37,349 nt of DNA from Phycisphaerae bacterium (GTDB taxonomy: Bacteria > Planctomycetota > Phycisphaerae > Sedimentisphaerales > Anaerohalosphaeraceae). Location: positions 1 through 37,349 of the forward strand of contig JAAYCR010000082.1 in assembly GCA_012729675.1 (NCBI GenBank). Direction: 5' to 3'. Below the pieces are notes generated by a model. The model did not search any database and had not been told where the DNA came from. It was given only the letters and a program-made list of their open reading frames with translations. A program made the translations under genes and the position numbers. This document shows positions 1 to 9,460 of the stretch, piece after piece. The first letter of the stretch is position 1, and each line of letters begins with the position of its first letter.

Positions 1-4
1 ATTA

Positions 5-56
5 GAAAGCAAACGGGGGAAGCAGACTTAAAACACCTGTTTCCCCATTTGCTTTC
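5..56. repeat. Imperfect inverted repeat
   Basis: The left arm at 5-21 reads GAAAGCAAACGGGGGAA. The right arm at 40-56 is its near-perfect reverse complement, with one base change and a one-base shift in the G run. The loop is about 18 nt. There is no T tract on either side, so it is not a typical intrinsic terminator. It may belong to whatever lies upstream of the window. Confidence 0.5.
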
Positions 57-224
57 CAGCGATTCCTCTCGCCCCACCCGCACAATCGCCTCCCTCGCCT
101 TTTGCTGTTCGAGTTCGGCATAGACCTTGTTGACGGCAGTGGAAAACCGCAGGGCAGAACAGACACTCTGGAGTCGAAAATAGGACAAACAACAGAAAAT
201 TTAATAATTCAGTACAAATACCGA

Positions 225-253
225 TTGACACACTGTCGATTACGTACTAAGAT
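225..253 (+). promoter_or_regulatory. Sigma-70-type promoter for the dockerin cluster
   Basis: A perfect TTGACA at 225-230 is followed after 17 bases by TAAGAT at 248-253 (4 of 6 matches to TATAAT). It would start transcription near 260 and give a leader of about 280 nt before the first gene at 540. The call rests on hexamers and spacing alone. Confidence 0.45.
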
Positions 254-401
254 GATAACTGGCTGTGGGATGTAAAACTGTCATGAGGGGATATTCTGCC
301 ATGGAATGTGCCGAGTCATTTCGGTTGGCTTTTCACGGGGGCGGCAAAAAAATTCCCTACTCTGTCCGGAGGTATGAACCCTTGCTCTTGTTCTCATAGA
401 T

Positions 402-441
402 CAGCCGTCAGTCTGCGCATCCTGCGCCCGACGGCTGTTTT
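402..441 (+). terminator. Terminator-like hairpin in the leader
   Basis: CAGCCGTC at 402-409 pairs with GACGGCTG at 430-437, and TTTT follows. The loop contains two GCGC motifs. It lies between the promoter at 225-253 and the start codon at 540. It could therefore end transcripts from upstream or act as an attenuator for the cluster; the sequence does not decide between these. Confidence 0.4.
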
Positions 442-539
442 CATGTCTACGTTATCATCAGCGCGGCAGTGTTGTACGCGTAAGATTTTGCATTGATGTA
501 GTCTACGGCTAGAAAAACTTTTGCATTGGGAGAAGACAG

Positions 540-3278
540 ATGAAGACACAGATGCACACATTTTGTCGAGCATTGCTTGTTGGGGCAATGTACATGATCG
601 TATCCACCATTTCTTCAGGCGTTACCTATTATGTTGACGCGGCCAAGCCGGCCGGGGGCAACGGGTTGTCCTGGGCGACGGCCTTTAACACCCTTCAGGC
701 GGCGGTCAATGCGGCCAATCCTGTTTGGATGCAGTGCTATGCGCCGCTGGACACTATCTATGTCAAACAGGGGACTTATGTGTTGACCTCGACGCTGACC
801 CTGGGCAGCGGGGACGAGCTTTACGGCGGATTTCCGTCCTCGATCGCCAATCCCGTTTGGGCGGATCGCGACTGGAAAACGTATCCGACCGTCATTGACG
901 GGAATAACAGCGTTCGGTGCGTTACGATGAATCATTATTCGATGCTTGACGGGTTTACCATTCAGAACGGCAGCGCCAGTACGGGGGCGGGGATTTCCGT
1001 AGGCGCAACCCCGATAGACTGCGGCTTTTTGGGGTATATGTCGCCGATCGTTCAGAATTGCCGGATCCGGAACAACACGTCCAGCGGCAGCGCCGGGGGC
1101 CTTTTTGACGACGGGGCGGATGTACATATCCTGGACTGTGAGTTTTCGGGCAATTCGGCGGGAGGCAGCGGCGGGGCGATCTATTATAACAACAGCGGAA
1201 CCGAGATTTTGCGGTGCACCTTCTACAACAACGAAACGACCCCTCCGGGTTCGCTTGGCGGGGGTGCAACAGCCGGATTCGGACATAACGGTACGACCGG
1301 GGAATATGTAACCATCACCAACTGTCTGTTTTATGCAAACGTCTCAAACAGCTGGGGCGGCGCCATCTCAGGCAATCAGGTGTATCCGACGATCACCAAC
1401 TGTACGTTTGCCGACAATGAAGCATCCATAAACGGAGGAGCGTTTCACGGAAATGTGAATTCCGAAGCGCCGCGCATCCGCAACAGCATCTGCTGGGGCA
1501 ACAGCCCGGACGAACTGAATATCGTTACGGCCAGCACCTATCTGGACGTCAGCTACTGCGATATCCAGGGCGGCTGGACGGGAGCGGGATCCAACAACAT
1601 CAATCAAAACCCGCTGTTCAAAGGCGGTACGAACTATCGCCTGCAGATGGGCAGCCCGTGCATCGATACCGGCAGCGACGCCTACGCTCCCGACGACGAC
1701 CTGGACGGACAATCGCGTCCGCAGGACGGCAACAACGACGGAACCCCCCGCGCCGATATGGGGGCGTATGAGGCGGAATATACCAATGTCGATCTAAGCG
1801 TCCTAGCGATTACAAAGACGCCGTATTATCCGCGTGCGGGAGAATCGATGTCGGTGACGGTGTCGGTACGCAACTCGGGGACGACAGAGGCATCGTCGTT
1901 CTATCTTGACTGGTATGCGAATCGGGCTTCTGCGCCGGGGGTGAATCAATACGGCGATCAGTTTCAGAAGTTTTCCTCTCTGGCGGGGGGGACGACAACG
2001 TCCATGACCAAAAACTATACCTATTCGGCGCCGGGGGTGTATTCGATGTATGCTCAGGCGGATACGGACCAGCAGGTTGAAGAGACCAACGAGGGGAACA
2101 ATGTCCTGGGGCCGCAGAGCGTCAAGGTTATTGACGGCGATCTGTTGGATTTTGACTTGCGGGAAGAGTCGCACAACGCATCCCACTGGTTTGGCGGCGA
2201 CAACCGCCCCGCTTCCTCGCCGCGCAATGTGGGCGTCGGACAAAGCATCATTTTGGCACGCGAGGCCTGGGTTCAATCGGCTGGGTTTTATTTCGGAAAC
2301 CGGTTTGATTATATGAACAATCCTGACGGCGTCGGCCATGCAGTGCGTTTGTATCTGAATGTTCGAAACAGTTCCGGAACGATTTTGCGTACGGTCTATC
2401 GGGATTTGCCCGCTTCCTTTGAAGGCGGCTGGGTTATGTTTCCGTTCGGATCCAACCATCTCTGGCTGAATGCCGAACAAGAGTACATCTTCACGTGTTA
2501 TCTTTACAAAGGAGAAATCGTTGAACTGAAATCTTCCGCATATGGACGGACCGATGATCCCTGGCCGCTGAGCAGCGGTTATACATGTACCGTTGACAGC
2601 AGCCCGGCAGACATGACGAGCTGGGCGAACTGGGGAGCAAGTGCCTGGGACTTTAATTTCCGGATCACGGGTCAGTATGTCGAGCCGTACCCGGGCGATT
2701 TGAACAGCGACTGGACGGTCGGCATCAATGACGCGGCGATTCTGGCCGGCAACTGGCTGCGGGACGACTGCCTGATGCTCGACTGGTGCGACGGATGCGA
2801 TATGAACTGGAGCAAAAAAGTCGAATTGACAGACTTTGCGGTGCTGTCGGCCTACTGGAAAAAGAGTTTTTCGCCGCCGGCCTACAGTACTCTGGACAGG
2901 GATATCATCGCCAAAATTTACCAGTATGGACACTTGAGCAGCACCAGCATCGACGCCTCGGACGGCAGCGAATTCAAGCCGGGAACCTATTGTGTCTATC
3001 GCACTTCACAGGGACGACTGGGCAAGTTCATCGTGGAAAACTGGGAACCGGCCATGAGTTACCGGCTGACCATCGCCTGGGTAACCTACAACGCAAACGG
3101 GACGGTCTATTCTTCGGGATCGGGGCTTGTCATTAAGGGTTCGTATCATTGTGATCTGGATACAGGCGCAGAAACGCCAACCGGCGCCGATTTCCAGTGG
3201 AATACCCAAACAAGCTCAACTCGCTATTTGGTTCCGAAAAACAGCGCACTGTTCAAGTTGATTTATCGTGAACCATGA
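540..3278 (+). CDS. Secreted beta-helix protein with CARDB and internal dockerin
   Basis: A 912-aa exported protein. The ATG at 540 is preceded by GGGAG at 528-532, and the first ~28 residues form a signal peptide. Residues ~25-415 are a right-handed parallel beta-helix region with repeated 'NC.F..N....GGAI' rungs. It ends in a choice-of-anchor-Q-like stretch (SPCIDTG...GRADMGAYE type). Residues ~417-530 are a CARDB-like beta-sandwich. Residues ~534-715 are an unnamed domain shared with the next gene. Residues ~719-775 are two dockerin-like calcium-binding repeats, and ~804-912 form a C-terminal module also shared with the next gene. Beta-helix proteins of this kind often bind or cleave polysaccharides, but I see no catalytic motif, so adhesion or carbohydrate binding is inference. 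It is the first gene of a six-gene run. The dockerin is internal rather than terminal, which is unusual. Confidence 0.85.
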   Translation: MKTQMHTFCRALLVGAMYMIVSTISSGVTYYVDAAKPAGGNGLSWATAFNTLQAAVNAANPVWMQCYAPLDTIYVKQGTYVLTSTLTLGSGDELYGGFPSSIANPVWADRDWKTYPTVIDGNNSVRCVTMNHYSMLDGFTIQNGSASTGAGISVGATPIDCGFLGYMSPIVQNCRIRNNTSSGSAGGLFDDGADVHILDCEFSGNSAGGSGGAIYYNNSGTEILRCTFYNNETTPPGSLGGGATAGFGHNGTTGEYVTITNCLFYANVSNSWGGAISGNQVYPTITNCTFADNEASINGGAFHGNVNSEAPRIRNSICWGNSPDELNIVTASTYLDVSYCDIQGGWTGAGSNNINQNPLFKGGTNYRLQMGSPCIDTGSDAYAPDDDLDGQSRPQDGNNDGTPRADMGAYEAEYTNVDLSVLAITKTPYYPRAGESMSVTVSVRNSGTTEASSFYLDWYANRASAPGVNQYGDQFQKFSSLAGGTTTSMTKNYTYSAPGVYSMYAQADTDQQVEETNEGNNVLGPQSVKVIDGDLLDFDLREESHNASHWFGGDNRPASSPRNVGVGQSIILAREAWVQSAGFYFGNRFDYMNNPDGVGHAVRLYLNVRNSSGTILRTVYRDLPASFEGGWVMFPFGSNHLWLNAEQEYIFTCYLYKGEIVELKSSAYGRTDDPWPLSSGYTCTVDSSPADMTSWANWGASAWDFNFRITGQYVEPYPGDLNSDWTVGINDAAILAGNWLRDDCLMLDWCDGCDMNWSKKVELTDFAVLSAYWKKSFSPPAYSTLDRDIIAKIYQYGHLSSTSIDASDGSEFKPGTYCVYRTSQGRLGKFIVENWEPAMSYRLTIAWVTYNANGTVYSSGSGLVIKGSYHCDLDTGAETPTGADFQWNTQTSSTRYLVPKNSALFKLIYREP

Positions 3279-3364
3279 GTTTTTGGTGCTTCAAAAATAT
3301 TCACCTTGTCTTACACCAAGACGTATTGAAATTGTTGTGATGTTTCGAGTGAAGGGAGTTGAAA

Positions 3365-6300
3365 ATGAACGCAATACTATTTCAAAGAAAAGCGTTTTGT
3401 TTGATTGCGCTGACAGTTGCCTGCGGGGTCTTTGCCGCCGAAGGCGACAAGCTGTGGGACGAAGACGGCCTGCGCATCACGCATATGGGAACCTCGACTA
3501 CCGCCTTTGAGCAGGTCTCCGACGGTCTGGGCGGGATGTTCTTCATATGGGAGTACGGTCTGGGCTATGACGTCCGGCTCCAGCGGGTGGACACCTCAGG
3601 CCAGTACACCGGCGGGATGTTCCCTGTCCCCGGGCCGGCGTGGACGGATGCGGTGATTCTTTCCGGCGGCCTGTCCGCCGGCAACCCTAATCTGACCACC
3701 GACGGCGTCAACGGCGTCATTGCGGCCTGGGTGGAAAAAACAGGCACGACGTCATGGGTGTACAAGGCCCAGCGCGTCGCTTATGACGGCACGACGCTCT
3801 GGTCGCCGGCGGTAACGCTGACGGCCGCGCAGAGCACTGCCCTGCCCAGGCCCGTCCTCGTGTCCGACGGCCTCGGCGGAGCGTTTGTCGCTCTTCAACT
3901 CGGCGGCGTGTGCCATGTGACCCACGTCAACAGCGCCGGGGTTCAGACCGGCGGACTGAACGGTATCGGCATGCCCTTTGCGCTGGGCGCCGCGGCCGCC
4001 GACGGCGCAGGCGGCGTCATCGCGGCCGGGCCGGACCTGGCGGGCGTGTCGCTGGAAGTCCGCGCTCAGCGCGTCCTCCGAAGCGGCTCGACGCTGACAG
4101 CCCAATGGGGCGCCAATGGGGCATACCTCGGCTACAAACCCAATCGACCCTGTCAGTACAATGCGGCCTATGACCGGGTTGACGGGATCGTCGTCTGCTG
4201 GGATACGATCAATACCGGCGACAATCCGTTTGTGCGTGCCCAGCGGGTCAGCGGCAGCGGAACGCCGCTGTGGGAGCCCGACGGAGTCAATCTGGTCGGC
4301 GGTGTCGGCGGAAGCTGGCTGTACAGCGCCGCGGATATCTGCTCCGACCAACTGGGCGGCGCGTTCGTGGTCTGGACGGACTGGCGAAACGCCCCGGCCG
4401 GCAAAAGCTGCGATGTGTACGCCCAGCGCGTGGATGCTGACGGGGATATCGTGTGGACAGCCAACGGCGTCAAGCTCAGCACGCTGGACGCGGGCGCTCA
4501 GCGGTATCCCAAAATCTGCTCCGACCGAGTCGGCGGCGCGATCGCAACGTGGCAGGACTTTTGGGGATTCAGCGAGAACATCCGCGCCTGTCGCATCAAC
4601 GCCGCCGACGGCTCGCTGCGATGGAGCGCATGGGTGATCATGGACGATTACAATCCGCCCACACCCGGCCAGCAGCAGCTCCATCCGAAAATCCTGTTTG
4701 CCGGCGACGGCCCGATCCCGCGCGGCGCGATTATTTCCTGGAACGACGAGCGGGTCACCTATGGCAACTACTGCCAGAAACTGGTCGTTGATATGGCCTT
4801 TCCGCCCGTTGAGCCAACAAATCTTCAGGCGGCCATCCTCCCGCCGCAGATTCATCTGACCTGGCGCGACAACGCCGATAACGAGACGGGCTACAAGGTG
4901 CAATACAAACGATGGTATCGCTATGACATCACGGGTGAGCCGACGACGTGGACGGACGGACCGACGCTGGGAGTCAACTGCACTTCCTATCAGCACGATT
5001 CAGCGACAACCAATTATTATTACAAGTTCCGCGTCTGCGCGACCAACAGCTATGGCGATTCGGCCTGGTCCAACGAGGTATCGCTGTTGGTTTTGATGAT
5101 GCTGTATTGGATTGACATCGGCTATCCCAACGGCAGCGAAGTATTGCAGGTTGGGAACACTTATGAAATCACTTGGTCGACCGGTATGGGCATCTCAAAT
5201 GTTACAATTGATTATTCCACCGACGGCGGCAGCACATGGCGCACGTCCCCGATTGCGGCAAGTACGCCCAACGACGGCTCGTACCTCTGGACGGTTCCCA
5301 ATACGCTCAGCGACAACTGCATCCTGCGCATCCGCGATGCCGCCGCCGGCAGCCCGTACGATTTAAGCGACTATCCGTTTCGCATCGTGCCGCCCGGCCC
5401 GGATTTGACCATTCTGTCTCTGACCTGCGACCAGCCGAGTACCGCTGTTCAGGATACGCCGCTGAATGTCCACTGTACCGTCAAGAACATCGGCTCGCTC
5501 GCCGCGGACACGTTCTGGCTGAACTTCTTCCCGAACCAGGAGCAGCCGCCGCAACCCGGTGAATTCGGACACCCGTACACCCTGATTTCCGACGGGCTGG
5601 CGCCGGGGGCGTCGTACACCTGGGATTTTGCCCATACCTACGCAACACCCGGCCCCGTCACAGCTTACGCCAAGGCCGACACCAATGATATGATTACCGA
5701 GGCCGATGAGACCAACAACATCGCCGGCCCGCTGGCGATGCAGATTCACGAATTCGAATACATCGAAGACACCCACACCCACTCGCATTGGTTCGGCGGC
5801 GATGACGGAACGTTGACCCGAAACGTCGGGATCGGGCAAAGCTTCACGCTGCCGCGCAGCGCATACGCGGCCTATGCCGGGTTTAAATTCGGCCAAAGAT
5901 TCGATTATCACGACAATCCAACCGGATTCGGTCATGCCGTCACGCTGGTGCTGAATATCCGCGCCGCCAACGGCGCGATCCTCAAGACCGTCTCGACGGA
6001 TGTTCCGGCCGCGTTTTCGGGCGGCTGGGTGTGCTTTAATATCAATATGGATATGTGGGCTAAACAGACCTATATCTTCACCTGTTATCTGCAAAATGGC
6101 CAGATCAACGAGCTGCATAATTCGGCCCTGGCCCGAAACGACAACCCCTGGCCGGACAGTCAGGGCTTCCGGGCGCTGGTCAACGCCGCTCCGTATGATA
6201 TGGAAAACTGGAGCAACTGGCAGACCTACACCGGGGACTTGAATGTCCGGCTGGCCGGCAGCTACCACGACCGCAGTCAGGCGGACTTTGTCCAGAATGA

Positions 6301-6847
6301 TGTCATCGACCTGGACGATTTTGCCTTTTTCGCCGCGCAATGGCTGCGAACCGATTGCGCCCTGCCCGGCTGGTGCGGCGGGACGGATATGGATTACAGC
6401 GGCGCGGTGGGACCCGGTGACCTGCTGGCCTTTTCGGCCGATTGGCTGCTGACTGGCTACGGCGGACTCAGCCGCACGGAGATCGCCGCCCTCGACGGCG
6501 AGCTGGCCGCCGCCAACATTAACGGCTCGGACGGACAGGAATTTATGCCCGGTACATGGTTTGTTTATAAAACCAGCAACGGCCGCTACGGGAAATTCAT
6601 CGTCGAAAAATGGGAACCGGCGGCCTCGAACCGGTTGACCATCGGCTGGACGACCTACAGCGCCAACGGGTTGATTTACTCAACCGGCGCCGGTTTGGCG
6701 ATTCGCGGCACCTTTTCCTGCGACCTGGACGAAGGCGCCGAAACCACAACCGACGCCGACTGGGAGTGGGTGCAGAAAAGCGGTTCGATTCGCTACCTGC
6801 ATCCGCGAAACGGCGCACTGTTCAAATTGATTCATCATGCACCCTGA
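3365..6847 (+). CDS. Large secreted propeller-like/FN3/CARDB/dockerin protein
   Basis: About 1160 aa. I place the start at the ATG at 3365 because GAAGGGAG lies 6 nt upstream; a TTG at 3359 in the same frame is too close to it. A signal peptide ends near residue 24. Residues ~25-470 contain repeats of the form 'DGxGGxxxxW...VxAQRVxxxGxxxW', probably beta-propeller-like. They are followed by a fibronectin type III domain (~478-575), an Ig-like 'PNGSEVLQVGNTYEITWS' domain (~580-677), CARDB (~678-795), a domain shared with the preceding gene (~800-967), two dockerin-like repeats (~972-1032) and the shared C-terminal module (~1052-1160). No enzymatic site is visible. Its C-terminal ~480 residues are colinear with those of the gene at 540, so the two share an origin by domain or gene duplication. 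Surface attachment or substrate binding is the likely role. Confidence 0.85.
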   Translation: MNAILFQRKAFCLIALTVACGVFAAEGDKLWDEDGLRITHMGTSTTAFEQVSDGLGGMFFIWEYGLGYDVRLQRVDTSGQYTGGMFPVPGPAWTDAVILSGGLSAGNPNLTTDGVNGVIAAWVEKTGTTSWVYKAQRVAYDGTTLWSPAVTLTAAQSTALPRPVLVSDGLGGAFVALQLGGVCHVTHVNSAGVQTGGLNGIGMPFALGAAAADGAGGVIAAGPDLAGVSLEVRAQRVLRSGSTLTAQWGANGAYLGYKPNRPCQYNAAYDRVDGIVVCWDTINTGDNPFVRAQRVSGSGTPLWEPDGVNLVGGVGGSWLYSAADICSDQLGGAFVVWTDWRNAPAGKSCDVYAQRVDADGDIVWTANGVKLSTLDAGAQRYPKICSDRVGGAIATWQDFWGFSENIRACRINAADGSLRWSAWVIMDDYNPPTPGQQQLHPKILFAGDGPIPRGAIISWNDERVTYGNYCQKLVVDMAFPPVEPTNLQAAILPPQIHLTWRDNADNETGYKVQYKRWYRYDITGEPTTWTDGPTLGVNCTSYQHDSATTNYYYKFRVCATNSYGDSAWSNEVSLLVLMMLYWIDIGYPNGSEVLQVGNTYEITWSTGMGISNVTIDYSTDGGSTWRTSPIAASTPNDGSYLWTVPNTLSDNCILRIRDAAAGSPYDLSDYPFRIVPPGPDLTILSLTCDQPSTAVQDTPLNVHCTVKNIGSLAADTFWLNFFPNQEQPPQPGEFGHPYTLISDGLAPGASYTWDFAHTYATPGPVTAYAKADTNDMITEADETNNIAGPLAMQIHEFEYIEDTHTHSHWFGGDDGTLTRNVGIGQSFTLPRSAYAAYAGFKFGQRFDYHDNPTGFGHAVTLVLNIRAANGAILKTVSTDVPAAFSGGWVCFNINMDMWAKQTYIFTCYLQNGQINELHNSALARNDNPWPDSQGFRALVNAAPYDMENWSNWQTYTGDLNVRLAGSYHDRSQADFVQNDVIDLDDFAFFAAQWLRTDCALPGWCGGTDMDYSGAVGPGDLLAFSADWLLTGYGGLSRTEIAALDGELAAANINGSDGQEFMPGTWFVYKTSNGRYGKFIVEKWEPAASNRLTIGWTTYSANGLIYSTGAGLAIRGTFSCDLDEGAETTTDADWEWVQKSGSIRYLHPRNGALFKLIHHAP

Positions 6848-6865
6848 TGATAAGGAGTCATGAAA

Positions 6866-7663
6866 ATGAATACAGTCAAGTGGATGTGTCTTTCAAGCTG
6901 GCTGGTATGCGCTGCGGCGCTGCCGGCCGAACGGATTCCCGCCGACGGCGACGCCTGGAGCGACTACAGCACAGCCGCCGCGGCCATCGCCGACGGCTGG
7001 ACGCGCACCTGCGCACAGAGTCAGCAGATCATGGTCTATACGGAGTCCAATACAGGCGATTTCAGCGTCGGCTGTCAGGCCATCCAGTCGCGCTGGGACA
7101 AGCCGTTTTCGCTGGTCAAGTCCGCACCGCTGACTGCGGTGACCCAACTGCGATTTGCCCATAAAGAGTCGTGGGCGAACAGGACGGTCTATCCGCGGAT
7201 TTATATGACGCCGACCCCCGAAGAGGCAGCGGCGGGAATCGTGGCCAAACGCATTGACCTGACCCATTACACGACTGCCCTGGAATGGACCGATTATGTC
7301 GGCGTGCTGGCGGACGGCACGTGGCGATGGGAAGACAGCCAGTTGGGATGGATCACCTACGGACCCGGCAATACGATACTGACGACGCTGACCGGGATCG
7401 AGTGGTTTGCCAACTATATTGTGTTTGTTCTCCCGACCGAAATCGGCGATTCGATGCGTATCGACGGGCTGAATTTAATCACTTCGGCGACGGCATGCGT
7501 GGGTATCGAGCAGTTGCATCTTCTGGCCGCGTGGTGGATGTCCGCCCTTTGCGGTATTGAAAACGCCTATTGTCAGGGAACGGATTGTGACCTGGACGGC
7601 GACGTCGATTTGGATGATTTCGCGGCGCTGTCCGAACGCTGGCTGGCCGGCTGTTACGAGTAA
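6866..7663 (+). CDS. Secreted dockerin-repeat protein, unknown function
   Basis: About 265 aa. AAGGAG at 6852-6857 favours the ATG at 6866 over the in-frame ATG at 6860, which would leave only 2 nt of spacing. The N-terminus is a signal peptide ending after 'CAAALPAE'. The body has no family I recognise; its Trp-rich beta pattern suggests a carbohydrate-binding-like sandwich. The C-terminus has a degenerate first dockerin repeat (GIEQLHLLAAWW) and a good second one (DCDLDGDVDLDDFAALSERW). Eighteen bases separate it from the preceding gene, so the two are probably cotranscribed. Confidence 0.75.
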   Translation: MNTVKWMCLSSWLVCAAALPAERIPADGDAWSDYSTAAAAIADGWTRTCAQSQQIMVYTESNTGDFSVGCQAIQSRWDKPFSLVKSAPLTAVTQLRFAHKESWANRTVYPRIYMTPTPEEAAAGIVAKRIDLTHYTTALEWTDYVGVLADGTWRWEDSQLGWITYGPGNTILTTLTGIEWFANYIVFVLPTEIGDSMRIDGLNLITSATACVGIEQLHLLAAWWMSALCGIENAYCQGTDCDLDGDVDLDDFAALSERWLAGCYE

Positions 7664-7725
7664 ATGCAAACGTGTATGACGGATAACGTTTGTTGAAGAA
7701 TACATTATTTTTTCGGAGGTGTCGT

Positions 7726-8601
7726 ATGACGCGGTGTTTGGCAGTAATGAGTGTGGTGGTGTTTCAGTTTTGTTGTGTCCATGCAGAGGTGTCGGTTTTT
7801 TATGCGACCGACTTCGATGAACTGGCGCCGGGGCCGACGCAGCACCATCCCGGCGACGAGGCCCAGGACGGCTGGTATTACGGCGACCGCTCCGACCATG
7901 ATGAAATTCAGGACGCTATCGTCGTTGACGGCCGGGCGCTGCGATTATCCATCAGCCTCGATGACAACGACGGCGATCAAACCAGCGTCAAGCGGGAACT
8001 GACGCCGCCGGACTTGTCGCAAACGCCGATGGTGACGCTGGAAGCTGATTTTTACGCGGTCACCAGCGACCAGGAGGCCGTCAACGAATACGCCGCCCAT
8101 TTGGACATCTTCGGCGGGCCGCATCCCGGCTTCCTGATTACCGGATTTTCTCTTTCCAGCGGCAACGGAATACCCAAAAACATCCGCAAGGTCAATGTCG
8201 GCCTTGCCTGCTTCAATGGCATTGACAACAACGTCCCCGTTCCGCTGTCCGTCGGGCAGGGACTGGACTGGGAGACGTGGCATCACGTCAAACTGGTCAT
8301 CGACCAGCGGGCGGACCGCTATGTGTCTCTGATGGTCAACGGAGAAACGCAGCCGCTCGGCAATTACGCCCTGCCGCGCTCTCCGGACGAAGGCGTCTGG
8401 AAACGCGGCCAACTGATTGAGCAAATCCAGACGCTTATTGCCGCACGACATTGGGACACTGAAAAAACCGCCGATGCCATCTATTGGGATAATATCGCAC
8501 TCTATGGCCGGTGCCCCCTCAAGGCGGACTTATCCGGCGACTGTAAAGTCGATATGGAAGATTTGGCGATATTTGCCGCCGAGTGGCTGATGGGAACATG
8601 A
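7726..8601 (+). CDS. Secreted protein with one dockerin repeat
   Basis: About 291 aa. The start is set by GGAGG at 7715-7719 in front of the ATG at 7726; an in-frame upstream codon at 7690 has no such site. A signal peptide (cleavage near 'CCVHAEV') is followed by 'VFYATDFDEL.PG'. Openings of this type are typical of LamG/concanavalin-like beta-sandwich domains in planctomycete secreted proteins. The domain runs to about residue 255, with an ending ('YWDNIALYG') typical of such sandwiches. The last ~27 residues are a single dockerin half (ADLSGDCKVDMEDLAIFAAE). Glycan binding is a family-based guess. Confidence 0.75.
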   Translation: MTRCLAVMSVVVFQFCCVHAEVSVFYATDFDELAPGPTQHHPGDEAQDGWYYGDRSDHDEIQDAIVVDGRALRLSISLDDNDGDQTSVKRELTPPDLSQTPMVTLEADFYAVTSDQEAVNEYAAHLDIFGGPHPGFLITGFSLSSGNGIPKNIRKVNVGLACFNGIDNNVPVPLSVGQGLDWETWHHVKLVIDQRADRYVSLMVNGETQPLGNYALPRSPDEGVWKRGQLIEQIQTLIAARHWDTEKTADAIYWDNIALYGRCPLKADLSGDCKVDMEDLAIFAAEWLMGT

Positions 8602-8656
8602 CAGAATTGATATGCGTTTTAAAAAGTAAAGAGAAAATTTTGATGTGAGGTGGTTT

Positions 8657-9391
8657 ATGAAAAACTGGCAGGGTTGGGTTTGTGTATGTTTCATGTTTGG
8701 TCTTTGGATTGCGGGTCGAGCCGGCGCCGAGGTGTTCTTTCAAAATCACTATCAGACCGTCAGCGTAAAAATCGTCGGCGACGGCGAGGTGCTGGAGCAG
8801 AACGCTCAGAACAATGACACCGGCCTGGATACTGATGTCTACGCGGAAGCGGATTATTGGGGGTACGCCTGGGCAAACAGTCGCCTCAAGACCGCCTACG
8901 CGACCGACCGGCTGACCGTGGACGGGCGTCTGTGGATGAATATCTACCCGGCGTGGGAGATTGAGGAGTTATCTGTTGAGGCAGAAGTGTATTACCAGAC
9001 CGTGATAACCGTCACCGACCAGCCGGCATGGCTCAAGATCAGCGGCTACCTGACGACCGAGCCGGAGCATCAGGCCGACGATCACTTTCTGGTTGGCGCG
9101 CCGATCTGGTTCTGGGACGTGGATTATCATCCCGGCCAGAAGGTCTGGATGTTCGATACGGCGCTGTTCGACGTGGGCGAGCACTATCTCTATGGCGGGG
9201 TGCGCTACACCCTTGCCACTACCTCGACAGGCTTGGACGATACGCTCTATGCCGATTACTATTTCGCCGTCGAGGTCGTTGACGAACCCGAATTCGACCC
9301 GTCGGATGCCGATTTAAACCATGATGGCAAGGTCAATCTCGAAGACTTGGCCCTGTTCGCATCCGTCTGGATGTGGGGGGGTAACGGATGA
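8657..9391 (+). CDS. Secreted protein with one dockerin repeat
   Basis: About 244 aa. GAGGTGG lies just before the ATG at 8657, which starts a clear signal peptide (KNWQGWVCVCFMFGLWIAGR, cleaved near 'RAGA'). The body (~26-210) is rich in Tyr, Trp and Asp and beta-like, with no family I can name. Residues ~217-241 are one dockerin half (ADLNHDGKVNLEDLALFASV) followed by a short Gly-rich tail. It is fifth in the co-directional run. Its companions suggest an extracellular, calcium-stabilised assembly or attachment role. Confidence 0.72.
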   Translation: MKNWQGWVCVCFMFGLWIAGRAGAEVFFQNHYQTVSVKIVGDGEVLEQNAQNNDTGLDTDVYAEADYWGYAWANSRLKTAYATDRLTVDGRLWMNIYPAWEIEELSVEAEVYYQTVITVTDQPAWLKISGYLTTEPEHQADDHFLVGAPIWFWDVDYHPGQKVWMFDTALFDVGEHYLYGGVRYTLATTSTGLDDTLYADYYFAVEVVDEPEFDPSDADLNHDGKVNLEDLALFASVWMWGGNG

Positions 9392-9460
9392 TGAAAAAAC
9401 TGTGCATCGCTGCGGCGATGTGAAACATATAAACGTGTAACCTTTTTTGGGAGAAATATT

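Larger units (their letters stand above)
1..539. other. Gene-poor leader/intergenic region
   Basis: I see no convincing protein gene here; the short reading frames on both strands have no ribosome-binding site and an unnatural composition. The stretch holds an imperfect inverted repeat (5-21 with 40-56), a promoter-like pair of hexamers (225-253) and a terminator-like hairpin (402-441) before the first gene at 540. Confidence 0.6.

Noticed and set aside
28-231. Minus-strand frame of 67 codons near the window start
   Set aside because: Composition is not protein-like, there is no ribosome-binding site, and it runs through the inverted repeat at 5-56.
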